Source of the DNA: Ganoderma boninense
Lineage: Eukaryota > Basidiomycota > Agaricomycetes > Polyporales > Polyporaceae
Assembly (NCBI GenBank): GCA_002900995.3
Contig: PJEW03000013.1
Coordinates: 707,395 to 771,394 of the forward strand
Length of the DNA stretch: 64,000 nt
Direction of reading: 5' to 3'
Made by a program: the position numbers and the translations under genes. The notes under the pieces are model-generated. The model was not told where the DNA came from and did no database searches. It saw only the letters and a program-made list of their open reading frames with translations. Below, in pieces: positions 1 to 12,789 of the stretch; position 1 is the first letter of the stretch; each line of letters starts with the position of its first letter.

Positions 1-2046
1 TGAACCGTCACGTTGCCGGGTAACTTGTATCACGGCTGTTGTAGGAGCCGCACCTGCGCGCGGCAACAGAAAACGTTTCGGCTTCGGCAGGCGATGGGGG
101 GATTGGAGGCAAGATCATGGGGGCAATCATTATGAGGCGGCCAGGAGGCGGCGAGAGCAGATGCAAGGCCGCCCACAGCAGTGATTTTGCGGGGCGCCCT
201 GGCCAGGAACTGGTGCGGATGCGGATGGGTGGCGGCCAGCGTCCCCGAATGTTATTGAACGCGGAACCTGTGGCGTGCACGCACCCACCGGAGTGCTTGC
301 GTCCGACGTCCACCGCCATATGCATGCGCGCGCATGGGCTCCGTCTAGCCTTCGCGCTGCCCACCGAGTGGGCTCGAGTGGGTCGACGCTGCATCGGAGT
401 CGCCGGGGATGTTCAGCGACGACGACGTGGGTGCTGTGGAGCTCATCGGGTCAAGCGTGATTGTGGGGATGTAGCGTTGTCTCCGTCGGCAACTCCACGA
501 GGGCCTGCTGGCTAAGGACGGCGGGCGGGGATGCCATTTCGGGAGAACACAGGGTGAACACCAAGTATGGTGCCGTGCCGCTGACAAGGTCGCAAACTGG
601 ATCGTCTTCGCAGGTTTATCACTTGTGTATGCATCGAGTTTTCTGCCGTACCTCTACAAATGTATGACAACCTTGGTTACATGTTGTGGAGTGGTGTACT
701 CCAAGCGCATACGTGGTACAAACGTAGGCAAAGCTTTATGGCATACACAATCTGGTATCACTACACATCTGATGAATGCCCAAAGACGTAGACGTTTGCA
801 TACGCCTCCTGGAATTGTTCGTTGTTCTCTACGTGACGAAACTGTCTTCTCAAGGATGGCGTGGAACGGTGTGATGGACGGAGGCTCTATTTTGTACTCC
901 AGTGAGAGTAGACGGTCATTGAAAGACGAGATTCTTACAGGTGCGAAAAGACCCCCTCAACTGTGAAATGTTTGGAAGACCTGATGCAAGCAATGTTGGG
1001 GAAATTGACGCTGCGCAGCGCTGGATTGGCCAACTCCGAGGGAAGGGGTGAGGCTGTCGCATTGGACCGCTTCAGTACCTTTCTTCTAGCTGCATCGGCC
1101 TTGCCCCGGGTGCTATCTCGAGCACTGCCCGACGGAGCATGAGAAGGGTGGGCGAGTAGTCAGGGCGGAGGAATAGCGGAGACGGAGGTAGGCAGCAGCG
1201 CGTCAGATGTGTTCGACGGGCGACCCGAGGTGGATCGCAAAGTCGAAGATGGCACTTCCCAACAGCAGGAGCACATGCAGAGCATCAACATCTGCCTGCC
1301 ACCCTCCCTCAGATCCTGGGTGATGCGCGAGTTCGAATGTGAGTCCGCATGGTCTACACCGGCAAAAACTGTTGATCGCGACTCACCCATCGCAAACATG
1401 GTCTTGCTAATGAGCCTCCTAGTACAACGCAGCCCAATCGGCTCCCATCCAAGCATGGCTAACGTTAGGAAGCTGGCTCTTGACGTTCAACTCGGCATTG
1501 GTCAGCAACGTCCATCAGGCGTAGAGGTGCTCCTGCCTCACCATGTGTCAGCGGCCTCCGATGTGCAGCGCGAGGATGAGGACGCGGGCGCGGGAGAGGG
1601 AGAGGGAGAGGTCGACCTGGGGGGTTCAGAGGAACGCGGCGGCGGAGCCGGGAGCAAGCAAGGTTAGGTCCCTCGTCAGCGCCAGCCTCGGCCGAGTAAT
1701 GCGACTGGTGCATGACGTGAGTAGCGTCGGGGATCGCGCGGTCGAGAGTATGGGGTGGACGAGATCGAGAGCGTCGGCGGGTGATGCGGGGTAGGAGACG
1801 GGCGGGAGGGGCTGGGACTTGGAGGGAGTCGAGGGTGGGAAAGACGGCGGTGGAGACTTCTTCGCGGGTCGAGCGGAGCTGCTCGCGGAGGTTGTCGTAC
1901 TCGCGCTCGAGCTGGTGCAGCTAGCAGCTGCTCACGCTTTTCGCCCACGTCTGAGGACGCGCCATCGGAGAACCAAATTGACCTGGATATGCCCAGTCGG
2001 CTTTTACCGAGCCACCCATCCGGACGAGATAAGATATGTTCTTATC
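1..2046. other. No confident gene; possible coiled-coil remnant on the minus strand near 1800-1960
   Basis: Open frames here are short and overlap on both strands without recognisable domains. The only protein-like trace is on the minus strand around 1800-1960. A short stretch rich in Leu, Glu and Arg (LEREYDNLREQLRSTREE) looks like a coiled coil, but it lies in a different frame from its neighbours, so it would be a broken remnant. The GA-rich run near 1590-1620 is low complexity. I assign no function. Confidence 0.2.
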
Positions 2047-2153
2047 GGAAGAAGGTCTGTCAATATCAGCTCGTCATCAAACTGATGACATAATTATCTT
2101 GGGCTGGAAGAAGGTCTGTCAATATCAGCTCGTCATCAAACTGATGACATAAT
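2047..2153 (+). repeat. 48 bp direct repeat, two copies, 59 bp period
   Basis: A 48-base unit beginning GGAAGAAGGTCTGTCAATAT occupies 2047-2094 and recurs without change at 2106-2153. Eleven unrelated bases separate the copies. It is a local tandem duplication in non-coding DNA. No coding or regulatory role is visible. Confidence 0.85.
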
Positions 2154-2767
2154 CGCTCCAAGGTCATCGCTTACCAGGCTTTCGTCTGGACGATTGTCCT
2201 TACAACCACTTGTGAGGGACAATCTTGATGGTCAAGGATACAAGGTTCAGGGGGTCTGATATACATGTGTATAACTCAATCATTCAGTTTGAGGTTGCAA
2301 GGAGTGACTGTAGTCCGTTGGTGGTACGGGGATACATGTAGATGCCACAGCCATCAAACGGTTTCTTCAAGAGTTGTCATTGCAGTGGATGAAATTTTAG
2401 ACGTCTGAGTGTGGGAGAGAACTAGAACTCTCTGTTGTGTTTTGTCAGATATCAGCTGGTTCCTTGAGAGAGACACGTAAAATCCCATGTCACAGCTGCA
2501 AGGTAGGCTGACATTGTAGGAAATGGGGGCCCTTGACGTAAGCTCGGAGGAGATATGCAAACCCTGAGCTCCCTCGAACACTGTCTTACCCATGGATATC
2601 GCAGAGTCTTTTGCAGGACCATACGATATGTTCGGAAGCTAGGATCATTTGTCTTTAGTAGGTAAATCAGCTAATAGGCACATGGTTAATGCGACGACGC
2701 GGATGGCAGTCCTTCAAAGTTGGAGCTACGCTGTGCTGAAAGCCTGTGGTGGGAAATAAGAAAAATC
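2154..2767. other. Gene-free stretch
   Basis: I see only short, unconserved open frames and no repeat or RNA signal here. Confidence 0.4.
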
Positions 2768-2820
2768 ACTGCGAGTGAGGATCGAACCACCGACCTCTAC
2801 AGTCATCAACCGCTTAGCGT
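2768..2820 (-). pseudogene. tRNA-like remnant with B box and T-run
   Basis: Read on the minus strand, this segment has an intact-looking pol III B box (GGTTCGATCC, plus-strand 2779-2788), a weak A-box-like stretch about 33 nt upstream, a GACTGTAGAG segment resembling a tyrosine anticodon loop, and a run of T just downstream. The A-B spacing is about 11 nt shorter than in a normal tRNA. The acceptor and T stems do not pair properly. It is best read as a damaged tRNA or SINE head. It abuts the probable end of the gypsy LTR. Confidence 0.35.
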
Positions 2821-3296
2821 AACGCCGAATTGAATTTTTGAGCTTTCTCCTTCATTTCTTGTGAGAAACCCGGCGCTTCTCGGGGGGACGACGCGTTGAG
2901 CGGTGTCGAGAAGTCGAGAGGCGGTCGGGAAACACGAGAGAGTCGGAGACACACGAGAGAGGTGAGTGGGTGGAGTCTCGGTATCTCCAGAGCTTGGAAT
3001 TGAGTGTCGTAGATACAGGGTTTATATAGAGTTGAAGGAGCGTCGGGGTCGGACCGAGGGTCCGGAAATCGAAGTCGTACGAGAACGGGTCGAGCCAAGA
3101 GAGAGAGACAAAGGTAAGCTAAGTAAAAGGAAGCGAGAGTGAAAGAGAGACGGAATGAGGGTATGGGCGCGACAGCGCAAACGTGTAAGAGGTTGAAGGA
3201 AGAGATCGAGGAGGATCGAGGTTGTAAACCTTGGGGCACGATGCCGGGTGGCGAAGCCATGGCCTAATCGGGTAAGTCAGACGCCGGTCCCTTACA
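2821..3296 (-). repeat. Probable 3' LTR of the gypsy element (minus strand)
   Basis: On the minus strand, the gypsy stop codon is followed by a purine-rich tract (GGAGGGCGAA, the likely polypurine tract) and then TGTAAGGGACC at 3296, a typical LTR start. A TATA-like CTATATAAACC lies within (plus 3020-3031), as expected of an LTR promoter. The far end is uncertain and is placed where GCGTTACG meets the tRNA-like remnant. No partner LTR was found in the window, so neither the length of about 476 bp nor a target duplication can be verified. Confidence 0.5.
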
Positions 3297-3363
3297 TTCG
3301 CCCTCCAGGACTTGTCCACAAGTCCTACTCACCGGCGATCATCCGATTATCCAATACTCAGAC

Positions 3364-4920
3364 TCAGAGAAGGACCTCCTCGTAGTCCCCCTCACCAATC
3401 TCGGGACCATCGTCTTCATCGTCCTCGGGGATCTCTTGCGCGGGGGTAGTCTCGCGGTCGACGTCCATGTTGTCGGCTTCGGCGTCAGCAGGCTTGAAGG
3501 CCTCGTAGTACCCCGCCGGAGGGTTGCCCGGGTACGTATCGCGGGTCGGTTTCGCCAGCCAGGCCGTGAACGCCTTCGCGTAGCGCTCCCATTTGACGCG
3601 GTCTTCGGCGGTGTAGAGACGAGGGTTGTCGGACATGCACGAGGACAAGCTAGTGGAGCGAGAAGATGGAGGTGCGTTGCGGCCCCCATCCTCTGTTTGT
3701 CCGGTATTTATCTCATCCTCATGCTCCCATACAGGTTGCACCTGACCCGCATACAAGGTTTTGAATTCAAGCGTAAGTGCATTTACTTGGATTTGTGGCG
3801 ATGCTCCGTTGACAGGTGCATGGTCTTTACCAAGCTGACGAATGTTCGCGACGTCCATTGCCTCGAAATATTCTGTCAACGCTTGCAGGTGGCGTATGTC
3901 TGCGTACGGTACCCACGTCACGTCCTCCGTCGACCACTGCACCTCAAACTCAGCATCGGCACCTTTTCCAACATGGGACAGTATGCGGTCCACTGCCCAT
4001 TCGCGAGGCTGCTCGCCGAAGCCAGGCAATTGGTGGAACTGGCGGCCAGGGAACCTACGGTCATCATTGGGGAAGTGTGGGCGGAGCAGCGACGCGTGAA
4101 AGGCGTTATGAATGCCGCGGGCTTTCAACTCATCGGACAAGTCCAACTGGTACGTCGCGCCCTCCTTAATTACTTTGCTAATGCGGAATGGTCCCAGGAA
4201 CTTCGGTGCCAGCTTTCGCGCACGTCCCTTCGGCAAATTAAGGTTCTTGGTCGATACATAAACCAACTCATCTTTTTGGAAGGTAGCTTGACGGCGATGC
4301 TTGTTCGCTTGCCTCACCTGGCCGATACGAGCGGAGATGATCGCGTCGTGCGCGGCCATGATGGCCTCCTTCATGCGCTGGGCAAACTTGCGTACCCCGG
4401 GGTACTCGGATTCGCTGGACCAGACCAGGCTACGAGGCATCTGACCGTAGTTCAGGTAGAACGGTGAGAAACCCGTTGTGTCCGAGCGGGCAGTGTTCAT
4501 AGCGAGTTCAATTGCAGGGAGCCTCTGGACCCAATCCTTCTGGTCCGGCCGGACGCACTGGCGCAACATCTGCGTCATGGTCCGATTCGCGCGCTCAGTC
4601 GCGCCATCCGTTTGTGGATGGTACGCTGATGACAGTCGCAACTCCGTGCCAAGGAGCCCATGTAAGCGGCGCCAGAACGTACTCGTGAATAATGTATCGC
4701 GATCACTAATGATCCGCTCTGGTAGGCCATGAAGTTTGTACACGTGTTCAAACACGACTTCTGCGATTTCGGCTGCTCCGTACGTCTGTACAGTAGGCAC
4801 GAGATGCACCATAGAAGTAAGTTGATCGATTATTACACATATCATGTCGAATTCTCCGTGACGGTTCTCGGACGCAGGCAGGGGCCCAACAAAGTCGATC
4901 GCAATGTACTGCCATGGCCT
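3364..4920 (-). pseudogene. Ty3/gypsy Pol C-terminal part: integrase core plus chromodomain-like tail, 5' truncated
   Basis: This minus-strand frame encodes the integrase core of a Ty3/gypsy polyprotein. Visible motifs are the first catalytic Asp in AIDFVGPLP, the second in ISDRDTLFTS and the Glu in AYHPQTDGATERANR, so the D,D,E triad is present. The usual LAPKFLGPF strand and HNAFHASLLRP follow, then a chromodomain-like segment (ILSHVGKGADAEFEVQW, TWVPYADI) and a variable acidic tail. The annotated frame is open only up to 4920. Just upstream a 5 bp insertion (AGTGA) shifts the frame within IPE..RPWQYIAIDF and creates a stop. No reverse transcriptase, RNase H, protease or Gag is found, so this is the 3' remnant of a dead element. 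Confidence 0.85.
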
Positions 4921-5660
4921 TCACTCTCAGGGATCACTTGCCACGCCTCTGCACGGGAGGCACTGGCTGCTCCGCCGAGGAAAGAGATCCGGGATCTCCG
5001 AGTCCCCTGTCACGCTCTTGTCTGTGACAGCTTCTTATGTAGTCTCGAACTCCGTGACAAGTGCTTGGAAACCACTGCCACGGGGAGTGGCCGGAATGGA
5101 ACGCTCCGAGCTCGCTCGGAATTATGAACACTATCGAGCAGTCGAAGGGCCCCCGCGAGACCCCAGCCTCGAGTTCGCGATCTCGCGCCGAGTTCGGCTC
5201 CGTGATCCAACCCCGGCTGTGGGCCCTAACGATGCCTTCCAGACGGTTTCCACGCATTCTCTTCGGGTTCTCTGATCATGGCCAGTGCAACCGCAGTCAT
5301 TGGCGGCGACTTACTGAAATGTCTCCAAAGCGCTTCCCGGCCGTACCTCCAGGCTCATGGCCGCGCGTTAAGGACTGTCCAGCACTTTTTGCCCGCCGGA
5401 CTCGCACCGGTTCCAGGCTTTTGCAATCACCGCATGTACACGAGGCGAAGGGCAGCCCCGCGCGCGCGGCGCTTCCCTCGTTCGTCCGGTTAGCCCGCCG
5501 TGCTTGCCTGGCTGCTTGCCTGGTGGATCCGCAACGTGCGCTCCGCCCTTTCGGGTCGTTCACACGCATCCCTTTCATTCCCCTCCTTGTTGTCCTACAA
5601 TAAGGAACCTAGGCTGCGTCATCATGCCGCCCCTCGCGTCGACTAGATAGATGATATATC
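4921..5660. other. Decayed sequence upstream of the gypsy integrase
   Basis: Minus-strand frames here could be a degraded continuation of the gypsy polyprotein, but no zinc-binding HHCC, RNase H or RT motif can be read. The DNA then passes into unrelated sequence before the next gene remnant. Confidence 0.3.
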
Positions 5661-5662
5661 TA

Positions 5663-8481
5663 CTATACGGAGTGCTCTTCCAGATTCCGATATATGAATT
5701 CCAAGGATCGGTGCTCAACTATCTCCGCCAACTTGCCCGCCTTTTGCTGTCTCTTCATCTTCGTCTTCCATTGGCCAGCGTTTAACGGCCCTTCTCTTCC
5801 CTCCAGGATGTCTTTGAGGCGGCGTTGGAACCAGCGCTCGTCTGCAGGCGACCATATGCCGGTGTACGCTGCCGCCCTTACCCACATGGAGTGTTTTGGC
5901 CACCAAGAGGCGTCTTCTGTTTGGTCTCCATGCCCTATGATTATAGATGTTAATTGGGTATTGCACCTGGTAACCTTCTTCTCACCTGTATATACCCTGA
6001 CTACGCCGGCTATTATATCGAGCTCTGCTCTGGACAACGAGTCGTCATAGTATCCTCCTTGTTCGGAATCCAATGTGACAGCTTCGTGATGGTCCGTCAG
6101 CCCACTGGGTCCCTTCTGTAGCTCCTCCATGTCTGGTATGCCGAAATCGGTTTGTGGATGCTTTCCCGTGACTTCTACCATAATGCGCCATACAATTCCG
6201 CCCTTCAGCCAGGCGGCACGCATGTGCGGACTGTGACACAGCTCGAGCACGCGCTGGTAGTACGCGTCATAATCCTGGATGGTGGGTCGCTCCCCTTTCT
6301 TGCGCCAAGGTGCCTGCAGGCGTCGTAGAGAAAGACGCGGTTTGCTGAGCACAGTCCGTGCAGGCGGATGTTGAATCCATACCCCTGTGCGTGCAGGAAT
6401 TCCCACGCAAAGCAATGAGTGCAGCGCGTCGCAACTTGTGTTCACGTCTCGAATGCGGCGGATGAGCAGCAGGGCACCCATGGAGGTCGTCAGAAGCGAC
6501 CACGTCTGGTCTTCTGGATCTTGAACGAACTGGATTTTCACCCATCGAAGTGTGTTGTCAGGATCGTCTTTCCGTTCCGGAGATCGAAGGCGCTCGATAG
6601 AAACAGATAGGCGGGCATCTTGAGTGCCGAGATAGTGTGGATGTCGTGAATCGAGGTCCCAAGTGAATTCGAGCGCGTGAGAACTCCAGGCTCGTGCCAT
6701 GACTGCCGAGACCCATCCAGCGAGGCTTGTTTTCAACGCTTCGTCGGTCGGAAACCTGGCCTTGGTCTCGCCGAACAAATGCCACATGTCCTGCGCGAAC
6801 TTCTTGTAATCCACGCCAGTGAAAACCCTTGTATTTTCTAGCCGAATCCCGTACCAAAATTCGAGGACGAAGCTATCAGCGTGAGCCACATCTTGAATTT
6901 TGCGATCCTCGGGTGGTGGGTTCAGCAGGTCATGCTCATCAGGAAGGGGTTCGCTGGGGGCTACTGGCGAAGCGAAAACGGCGTGAGATGCGCGTTCGTT
7001 ACAACCTTCCGAGAGGGTGTCAGCTCATCGTCTCGGGTCGTACGCCAGCCGATGGGGAACCAAAGATCCCACTCGTCATAGAACGAATTGTATCGCCTGA
7101 GGCTCGCAGGGTGCACGATCCACAGGCTCTGGAATGCAGGCAGAGGTATGGGATACCTGTATTCATACTGCGCCCAGCGCGGATTCAGACCCGGAAATAT
7201 GAGCTCGGGTTTAACCCAGAGATACACTCGAGAGCGACGACATGGGGGACGACCTGTGTCCGCGTGCGCCTCCCGGAGATGACGGCGCTCCTTCTGTACC
7301 ATGGATTCTCGACGTATCTGGTCTGGACGATACCGTTCCCTGCGCGCGAAGAAGTCCTCTCTTGACTCGCGTGGCAGCTGATAGGGTCCGAAGGGGGGGG
7401 CGCTGTTATCGAGGATAGAGTAATCTGGTAATGTTCTTGTCTCCAAGTCTCGACATAATGTAACGACGCGCGGTTGTCCTCTTGGCAGGTTACAGAGAGC
7501 CAGGCTGGCATCATCAGCATGAGGAGCAAACACCTTCATGTATGGATGAGCGGCGACACATCGAGCGCTCTCGGTCAGACAGGGCCATAGAACGAAGACG
7601 GGTACATTGGCGGCTCTGAGGACGGACGCTATAGGTAGCCAAGGACAGTTGGTTGGGTCATAGACCGGTCCCGACTCGAAGATTTATGGAGAAGTCCGAC
7701 AGCGCGGAATTAGTAAGCGCATCGATCCAGGATGATGGGACGTTGGCTTGTCGCAGGAACGGGATCCAATCTGGTACGACGGTGGTAGTGACGGATCGTA
7801 TCGGGAAGGTGAAGCAACAGGAATCTCGCCCCTGAGGAGGGCCGGGAACTGCCAGAGCGCAATGGCCAAAGAGCATCGGGCAGCAAGGAGTTGGAACGCT
7901 CCGTGAGCGTGCCTGATGGAATTCTCGGCTGCTCTCGCGGAACTGTGAAGTTCGCGATAGCCGTAGTCCTGGGGCGGAGGCCAGTGTTCCTGGTGCCGAA
8001 TCGCATACCGTCCAGATGTCCCTACAGAGCCCTGCTCTGAGGATGTCAGCAGGATTTCTGAGATGTGAAGAAGGCCCTTTTCTAAGGCGATCCAAGCATT
8101 CCGGACTTTATCTTCCAAAGCCCAGCCACCTTCATAACGCGTGGCTGCGACACTGGTCGGGTCTATACTGAGGCGGGAAAGGAGTGGGTCGGCAGGCGGC
8201 AGCTTTTGGAGCAAAAACGGGAGTTCTGGAAACTTGTTGGTGCTCAGTTGAGGGCGCAAAAGGCTGCCGAGAGAGCGATTGGCAAGCAAATCCCCATCGG
8301 AGGCGATGGCGATTGGATGAATGATGGGTGGGCAGTTGGTGACCGTAAAGATTCGCTTGTTTTCGTCAGCAAATGTGTACAGCGCATTGCGCCTGACGTT
8401 ACGGTATCAGCCATTATGCAGCGCAACGAGCATATTCCACACGTACCAGTTTTCTGAATTGACCGTTTGCGGAGTGCTCAT
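5663..8481 (-). pseudogene. Broken copy of a large agaricomycete protein of unknown function
   Basis: The segments read in order on the minus strand form one protein. The start is MSTPQTVNSENWYVWNMLVA (ATG at 8481). Then come FTVTNCPPIIHPI, LPPADPLLSRL with RYEGGWALEDKV, VPDWIPFLRQANVP, VYDPTNCPWLP, VLWPCLTESARC, RRYNSFYDEWDLW and a long C-terminal part ending at 5663. From memory this resembles a ~1000-residue agaricomycete family without a named domain. The reading frame is broken: a TGA at 8407-8409 after 24 codons, and frame changes near 7790, 7675 and 6975. Some could be unrecognised introns, but I found no convincing GT..AG pairs for the first three. The TGA sits where CGA (CpG) would be expected. 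Confidence 0.6.
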
Positions 8482-9623
8482 CACGAAGTGCGTCTTCACT
8501 ATAGTTCAGAAAGGTGTGGGGATGAAGTGGCAGACTCGTAAGACGCGGGCGCTCTTCCCAGCTGCAGCCTCAGGTGCTTATAAAGCAATATTGAAATTGT
8601 GACGCTCGGGTGAAATGCGGCTCAGGGTTCTGGCTACTTGAAGCGGCTCGGTATCTCAGTAGGTAAGTAATGACAGTCCATGTTAGAAGATGCACATTGT
8701 TAACTACCTAAGAGCCTTACACAAAATAAACAACTCGTACACATCAATCATTCATATTCCTACTAGACTGCATACCGTGACGATTCTTCGACCTGCCGGG
8801 GCCGCAACATATGTCTCCGCCTCGCAGCATATCCCTTACTGCAGGCATTCAAATCGCACACCCTTCAGCTGTAAGTTGGATGGAACGTGTCCGCCGCAAT
8901 CCGTCTCCTTAGACAGTGGCTCTATGCAACACACACATCGTGGGTTGCATCCTTGCACATCGCGGCGTAAATGATCACAAACTGTATGAAGCGTCAATAA
9001 GCTTAACCCCATGCCAGAACGTACATACTCGCTTCTAGGATATCATTTATGATACCTGAAGCAGAATGGCCGTCGAGCACCGCTTCACTGCCTTTTAGGA
9101 CGTCCGCCACAACCTTTCAGCCCTTCCGTCAGGATTGAGAAGGTAGTGTGAAGCATACAAGCTGACCACACTTGGTCGGAGCATGTTCAATTATAAACAC
9201 GGTCTCCAGCCGCAGCACACGGTGCACACCCTTTGGTGCGACGCGAGACTACTTAGAACCATGGACGGCACATAGAAGAATCGTCACGAGTAGCGAACGC
9301 CGTGCCACGTATGATGAGACCCGCAACGTGGCCCACGGTGACTGCTCTTCCCACGATGAACGGGCACACAGGAGCGCAAGTGGAATCCAGCACGCCATAG
9401 GTGGGGATGGACAAATGGCCCGCACAGATGCTGGCGCGCGTATTTTGCGCTCAAGCGGCATTTAGAGAATGTTGGAGATTAGTAGTAGATTGCGATCTAG
9501 ACGTGAGCTATGCACATAAACCGTGGCTCCATGGTAGTTGACACCGTATTTGCGGGGTACGTATTGCGACAATTGCATGTCGTAGAGAAAGGTTGGCTTG
9601 AACGTCGACACAAGGCACCTAGA
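8482..9623. other. Gene-free stretch
   Basis: Only short frames without protein character are present. There is no repeat pair or RNA motif that I can support. Confidence 0.35.
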
Positions 9624-11719
9624 CTATACTAAGGCACAGAGCATTGGAAACAGTCCGAGGTGGACTCCCTCCTGCACTGCTTTCGACAAGACGGGAAGTG
9701 TTTTCGCCCGTCTCCACATTATATCTGGACAGCGGCCGCTATCCAGAACGGTGGAGATTCCATCGGTGCTGATGACTTGAGGAGGAAGGAGAGCGGATGG
9801 AGGATGCGCAGCCGTAGTATCGGAAGTTGGAACAGGGATGATCATATCAGCAATGCCCTTGTCAAGGCCAGATAACATATCAGTTTAACGTCAGACATGA
9901 CATTATTGTCATGGTATATTAGTCTGATTCCCCTCTGACACTGATGGTTTACCAGATCCCCAGAAATAACTACCGCCTTCAACCAACCTGGAGTCATTTC
10001 GCCCCCTGCCTGAGTTGCAATGATTGGAAAGCGTAGAGGCGGGCTTCAGTAGGGGAGATGGCGAAGTCTGCCTGCTTACGGAGGACATGGTCCAGCATCC
10101 CGCGCATATGGCGATACCGCTGTTGGCGGCCGAGTGGGCCTTCCGGTGCTGGCGTCTTGTGCAGGTCCAGTTTATTGCGGAGTACTTCGAGAAGTTTCTG
10201 GCACACCAGTAAATCACTAAGGAGACCTGGATCCTACCGGCTCCAGTTAACCATAACTGTCGCCTATCGCATCGTCGCGCTATTGGGAGGTTAGATCTGA
10301 ATTCCGAGGGTTGAGAGCTATACATACGGCGTGCCATGCCTTCTGCCGAATGATCCGCCATACGCCGCCATATGCTCAGCTGATGCACTACTATCCTGTC
10401 TGGTTGGACTGCGTGGTCAGAGTCTGTGCCCGCATTGGAAGAGACTGACCGCTGCGGAGTGGCGTCTGTACACGGATAACGTCTTGTCTGTCCTTTCTTC
10501 CGGCGGTTCATCGGGCTGTGCGGGCGAGAGCGGGCCAAAAGAAGCACTATACGGGGAACTGTAGGATACGACAGAGCCCTGGACAGTCATAGAACGGAGG
10601 GGAAACCTAGGTAAACGGCGAATAGATAATGGAGAAGTGTTCATTTTCATTAGAAGCGAGAAGAAAAGTGAGCTACGTTGCCTACACCATCAGTCCCGGT
10701 GTTTGATCCGCCCGATGTCGATGAGCGTTTACAGTGAGCTTCAAGCTCATGTTGTAGCCCATCAGCTCATGTATATGTCTGTCTGAATTCTTATCAGCAC
10801 GGACTCCATGTGCAAAAGAAGGCACTTGCAGTGACCCAGATAGGCTGAACGCTGATGAAGAGCAAAGACATGAAGGCCAAGGTGACCTACAAAAGAAGCG
10901 AGGATCAGACACTATGCTTGCACGATGAACGGGCATGTGGGATAAACCCGGAGAAGAGGAGTGGATGGCCTTCTGCGATGACGACTCCGAGCACGAAGGT
11001 ATGTCATGCTATCTTGAAACCAACTTACCTTACGCGCAACCGATACGATCCTCCGCCGCGTTCCCATGCCCCTTAACGAGTGTCGGCGAACTGTGCATCC
11101 TGGCCCTCCACGTCGAAAAACCAACATCCAAACCGGGAACGAGAACGAACCAGCTCCATGACGTTGAAGTCTCCAAGGTTTTTGCCCTTCCACGTAAGGT
11201 TACTTGGTACACGGACCCATCCCCAGACCTGAAGACATGTCTGTTGGGGAGACCGCTGTTGCATCATGGATATCTGCATGATGGGCCGAAACGTCAGTAC
11301 CTCTTCTGTCCTCCCAGAACCGGGACTCACGACCTGTCCGCTGTGACTTTCATTGTGTGGTGCGTGCTCAAATTTGAATGTGGACGTTAGGCCTGAAAAA
11401 GGGTGGCGGCTGGTCGCAGCAGTCGCGGGGATGGTAGTGCTCGCCAACTATGACTTGAAAAATCAACTTTCCCTTCGGCTTTCCCCGCTTCGGATCGGCG
11501 AGATGCGGTATTACGTCCGCGGTCTCCGAGTCCGAGCTTGATCTCGTCCTGCAGTCGTGTCGCCCGCTTCTTCGAGAGCTCAATGTACTTGGGGTGTTCA
11601 AACACCGGTGAAGGCACGTCCCCTGTATCGCATGCGGCGTCGAGCCTTTCTGACCTCCCGATCACGATAGTGCGGCTCCTCCACCTCCTCTGTCTTTCGT
11701 CCTCCTGAAAAGCGAGCAC
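9624..11719 (-). CDS. Candidate multi-exon gene, unrecognised
   Basis: Several minus-strand frames have protein-like composition and may be exons of one gene. In order they are about 11719-11450 (contains YIELSKKRATRLQDEIKLGL, helical and charged), 11447-11073 (contains VWGWVRVPSNLTWKGKN), 10206-9994 (contains RHMRGMLDHVLRKQADFAI) and 9878-9624 (contains LDKGIADMIIPVPTSD). I could not place splice sites that join them in frame. It may be a decayed gene or two genes. No domain is recognised. Confidence 0.25.
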
Positions 11720-11840
11720 CTGCTCCCACCAGATCAGAGTCCCTCTGGCTCAAACCCCGGTCGTCAAGACATCATGCCTCATCTCATAGGGCTAATACAG
11801 CATATATTGACAGAGTAGAAGCGCATAGGAGCACCAGTTC

Positions 11841-11880
11841 TGGATGGATGGATGGATGGATGGATGGATGGATGGATGGG
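11841..11880 (+). repeat. (TGGA)n microsatellite
   Basis: About ten uninterrupted copies of the tetranucleotide TGGA. It is a simple repeat with no coding context. Confidence 0.95.
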
Positions 11881-12789
11881 ACGTTGCATTTTCAGGTGAG
11901 TGGTACAATCGCATCATTCGACTCGGCATTTTCCCCATCTCGTCCTTCAAGTTGTACAGAGGTGGTCATGCACTTGGACGCGAACACTTGAGCGCGATCA
12001 ACCGATCCTTGTCCGAACGATCCGTGGATCAATGTGCGGCGCAGTGGTCCTAGAAGACACCTTTCTGGCATTACACCAATGCGCCCGCACGTTCGCCCGC
12101 GATTGCATCAAGTGTGACAAAGGACACTCCTGCTGAGCCAGTATGCAGATTCAAAACACCGACGAGAAGGCTTTGAGAATGTGCTCGGACGTGTGCATCT
12201 ACTGTCGCAAGCGGTAACTATTAGTGTTTTTACAGCTCGAACGTCTACCCACTAGTATTCTAATCTTCTTTGCAGTCGCCATTGTCAGCGTTGACCGCCC
12301 CTTTGACCCTTCAAAAGTGTCCGGTTTGTGCCGCTACATACTCCACCAGACCTTGTTGTCTGAAATACATCGTATGCTGTATGGTGTCGACCGACAGTAA
12401 GTATCAATTTCGACTAACAGTTTGCTGACGTTGTTATGCGTAGGTGGCTGTATTGGAGTGGTGATGGCCTTGCCTTCCACGCCAACCATAAGTCGACTCC
12501 AAAGTATTTCGGGAAAGAGCAGTGTCAGGATGGAGCGCGTGGAATCCTGCGATGTAACCAAAATAAAATACAACCACCATCAACGATGAGCGTGAAACAT
12601 ATAGGAACCGTCAATGTACACGTCGATCGTTATATAAGGATAGCAGTACTTGAAAACGCGCAAAGAAGACTAAGGAGCTGCGCTCGCACGGTCGGTTAGC
12701 GAGCCGCTAATGTCTCTTCCTAACAGGTTCGCACAGGGAGCAACGTTCGCTACCTTTCCTCGCCTCAGGGATACAAACCGGGCTTCAGA
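11881..12789. other. Gene-free stretch
   Basis: Nothing beyond short frames was found between the microsatellite and the left end of the CATCAGG element at 12790. Confidence 0.35.
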
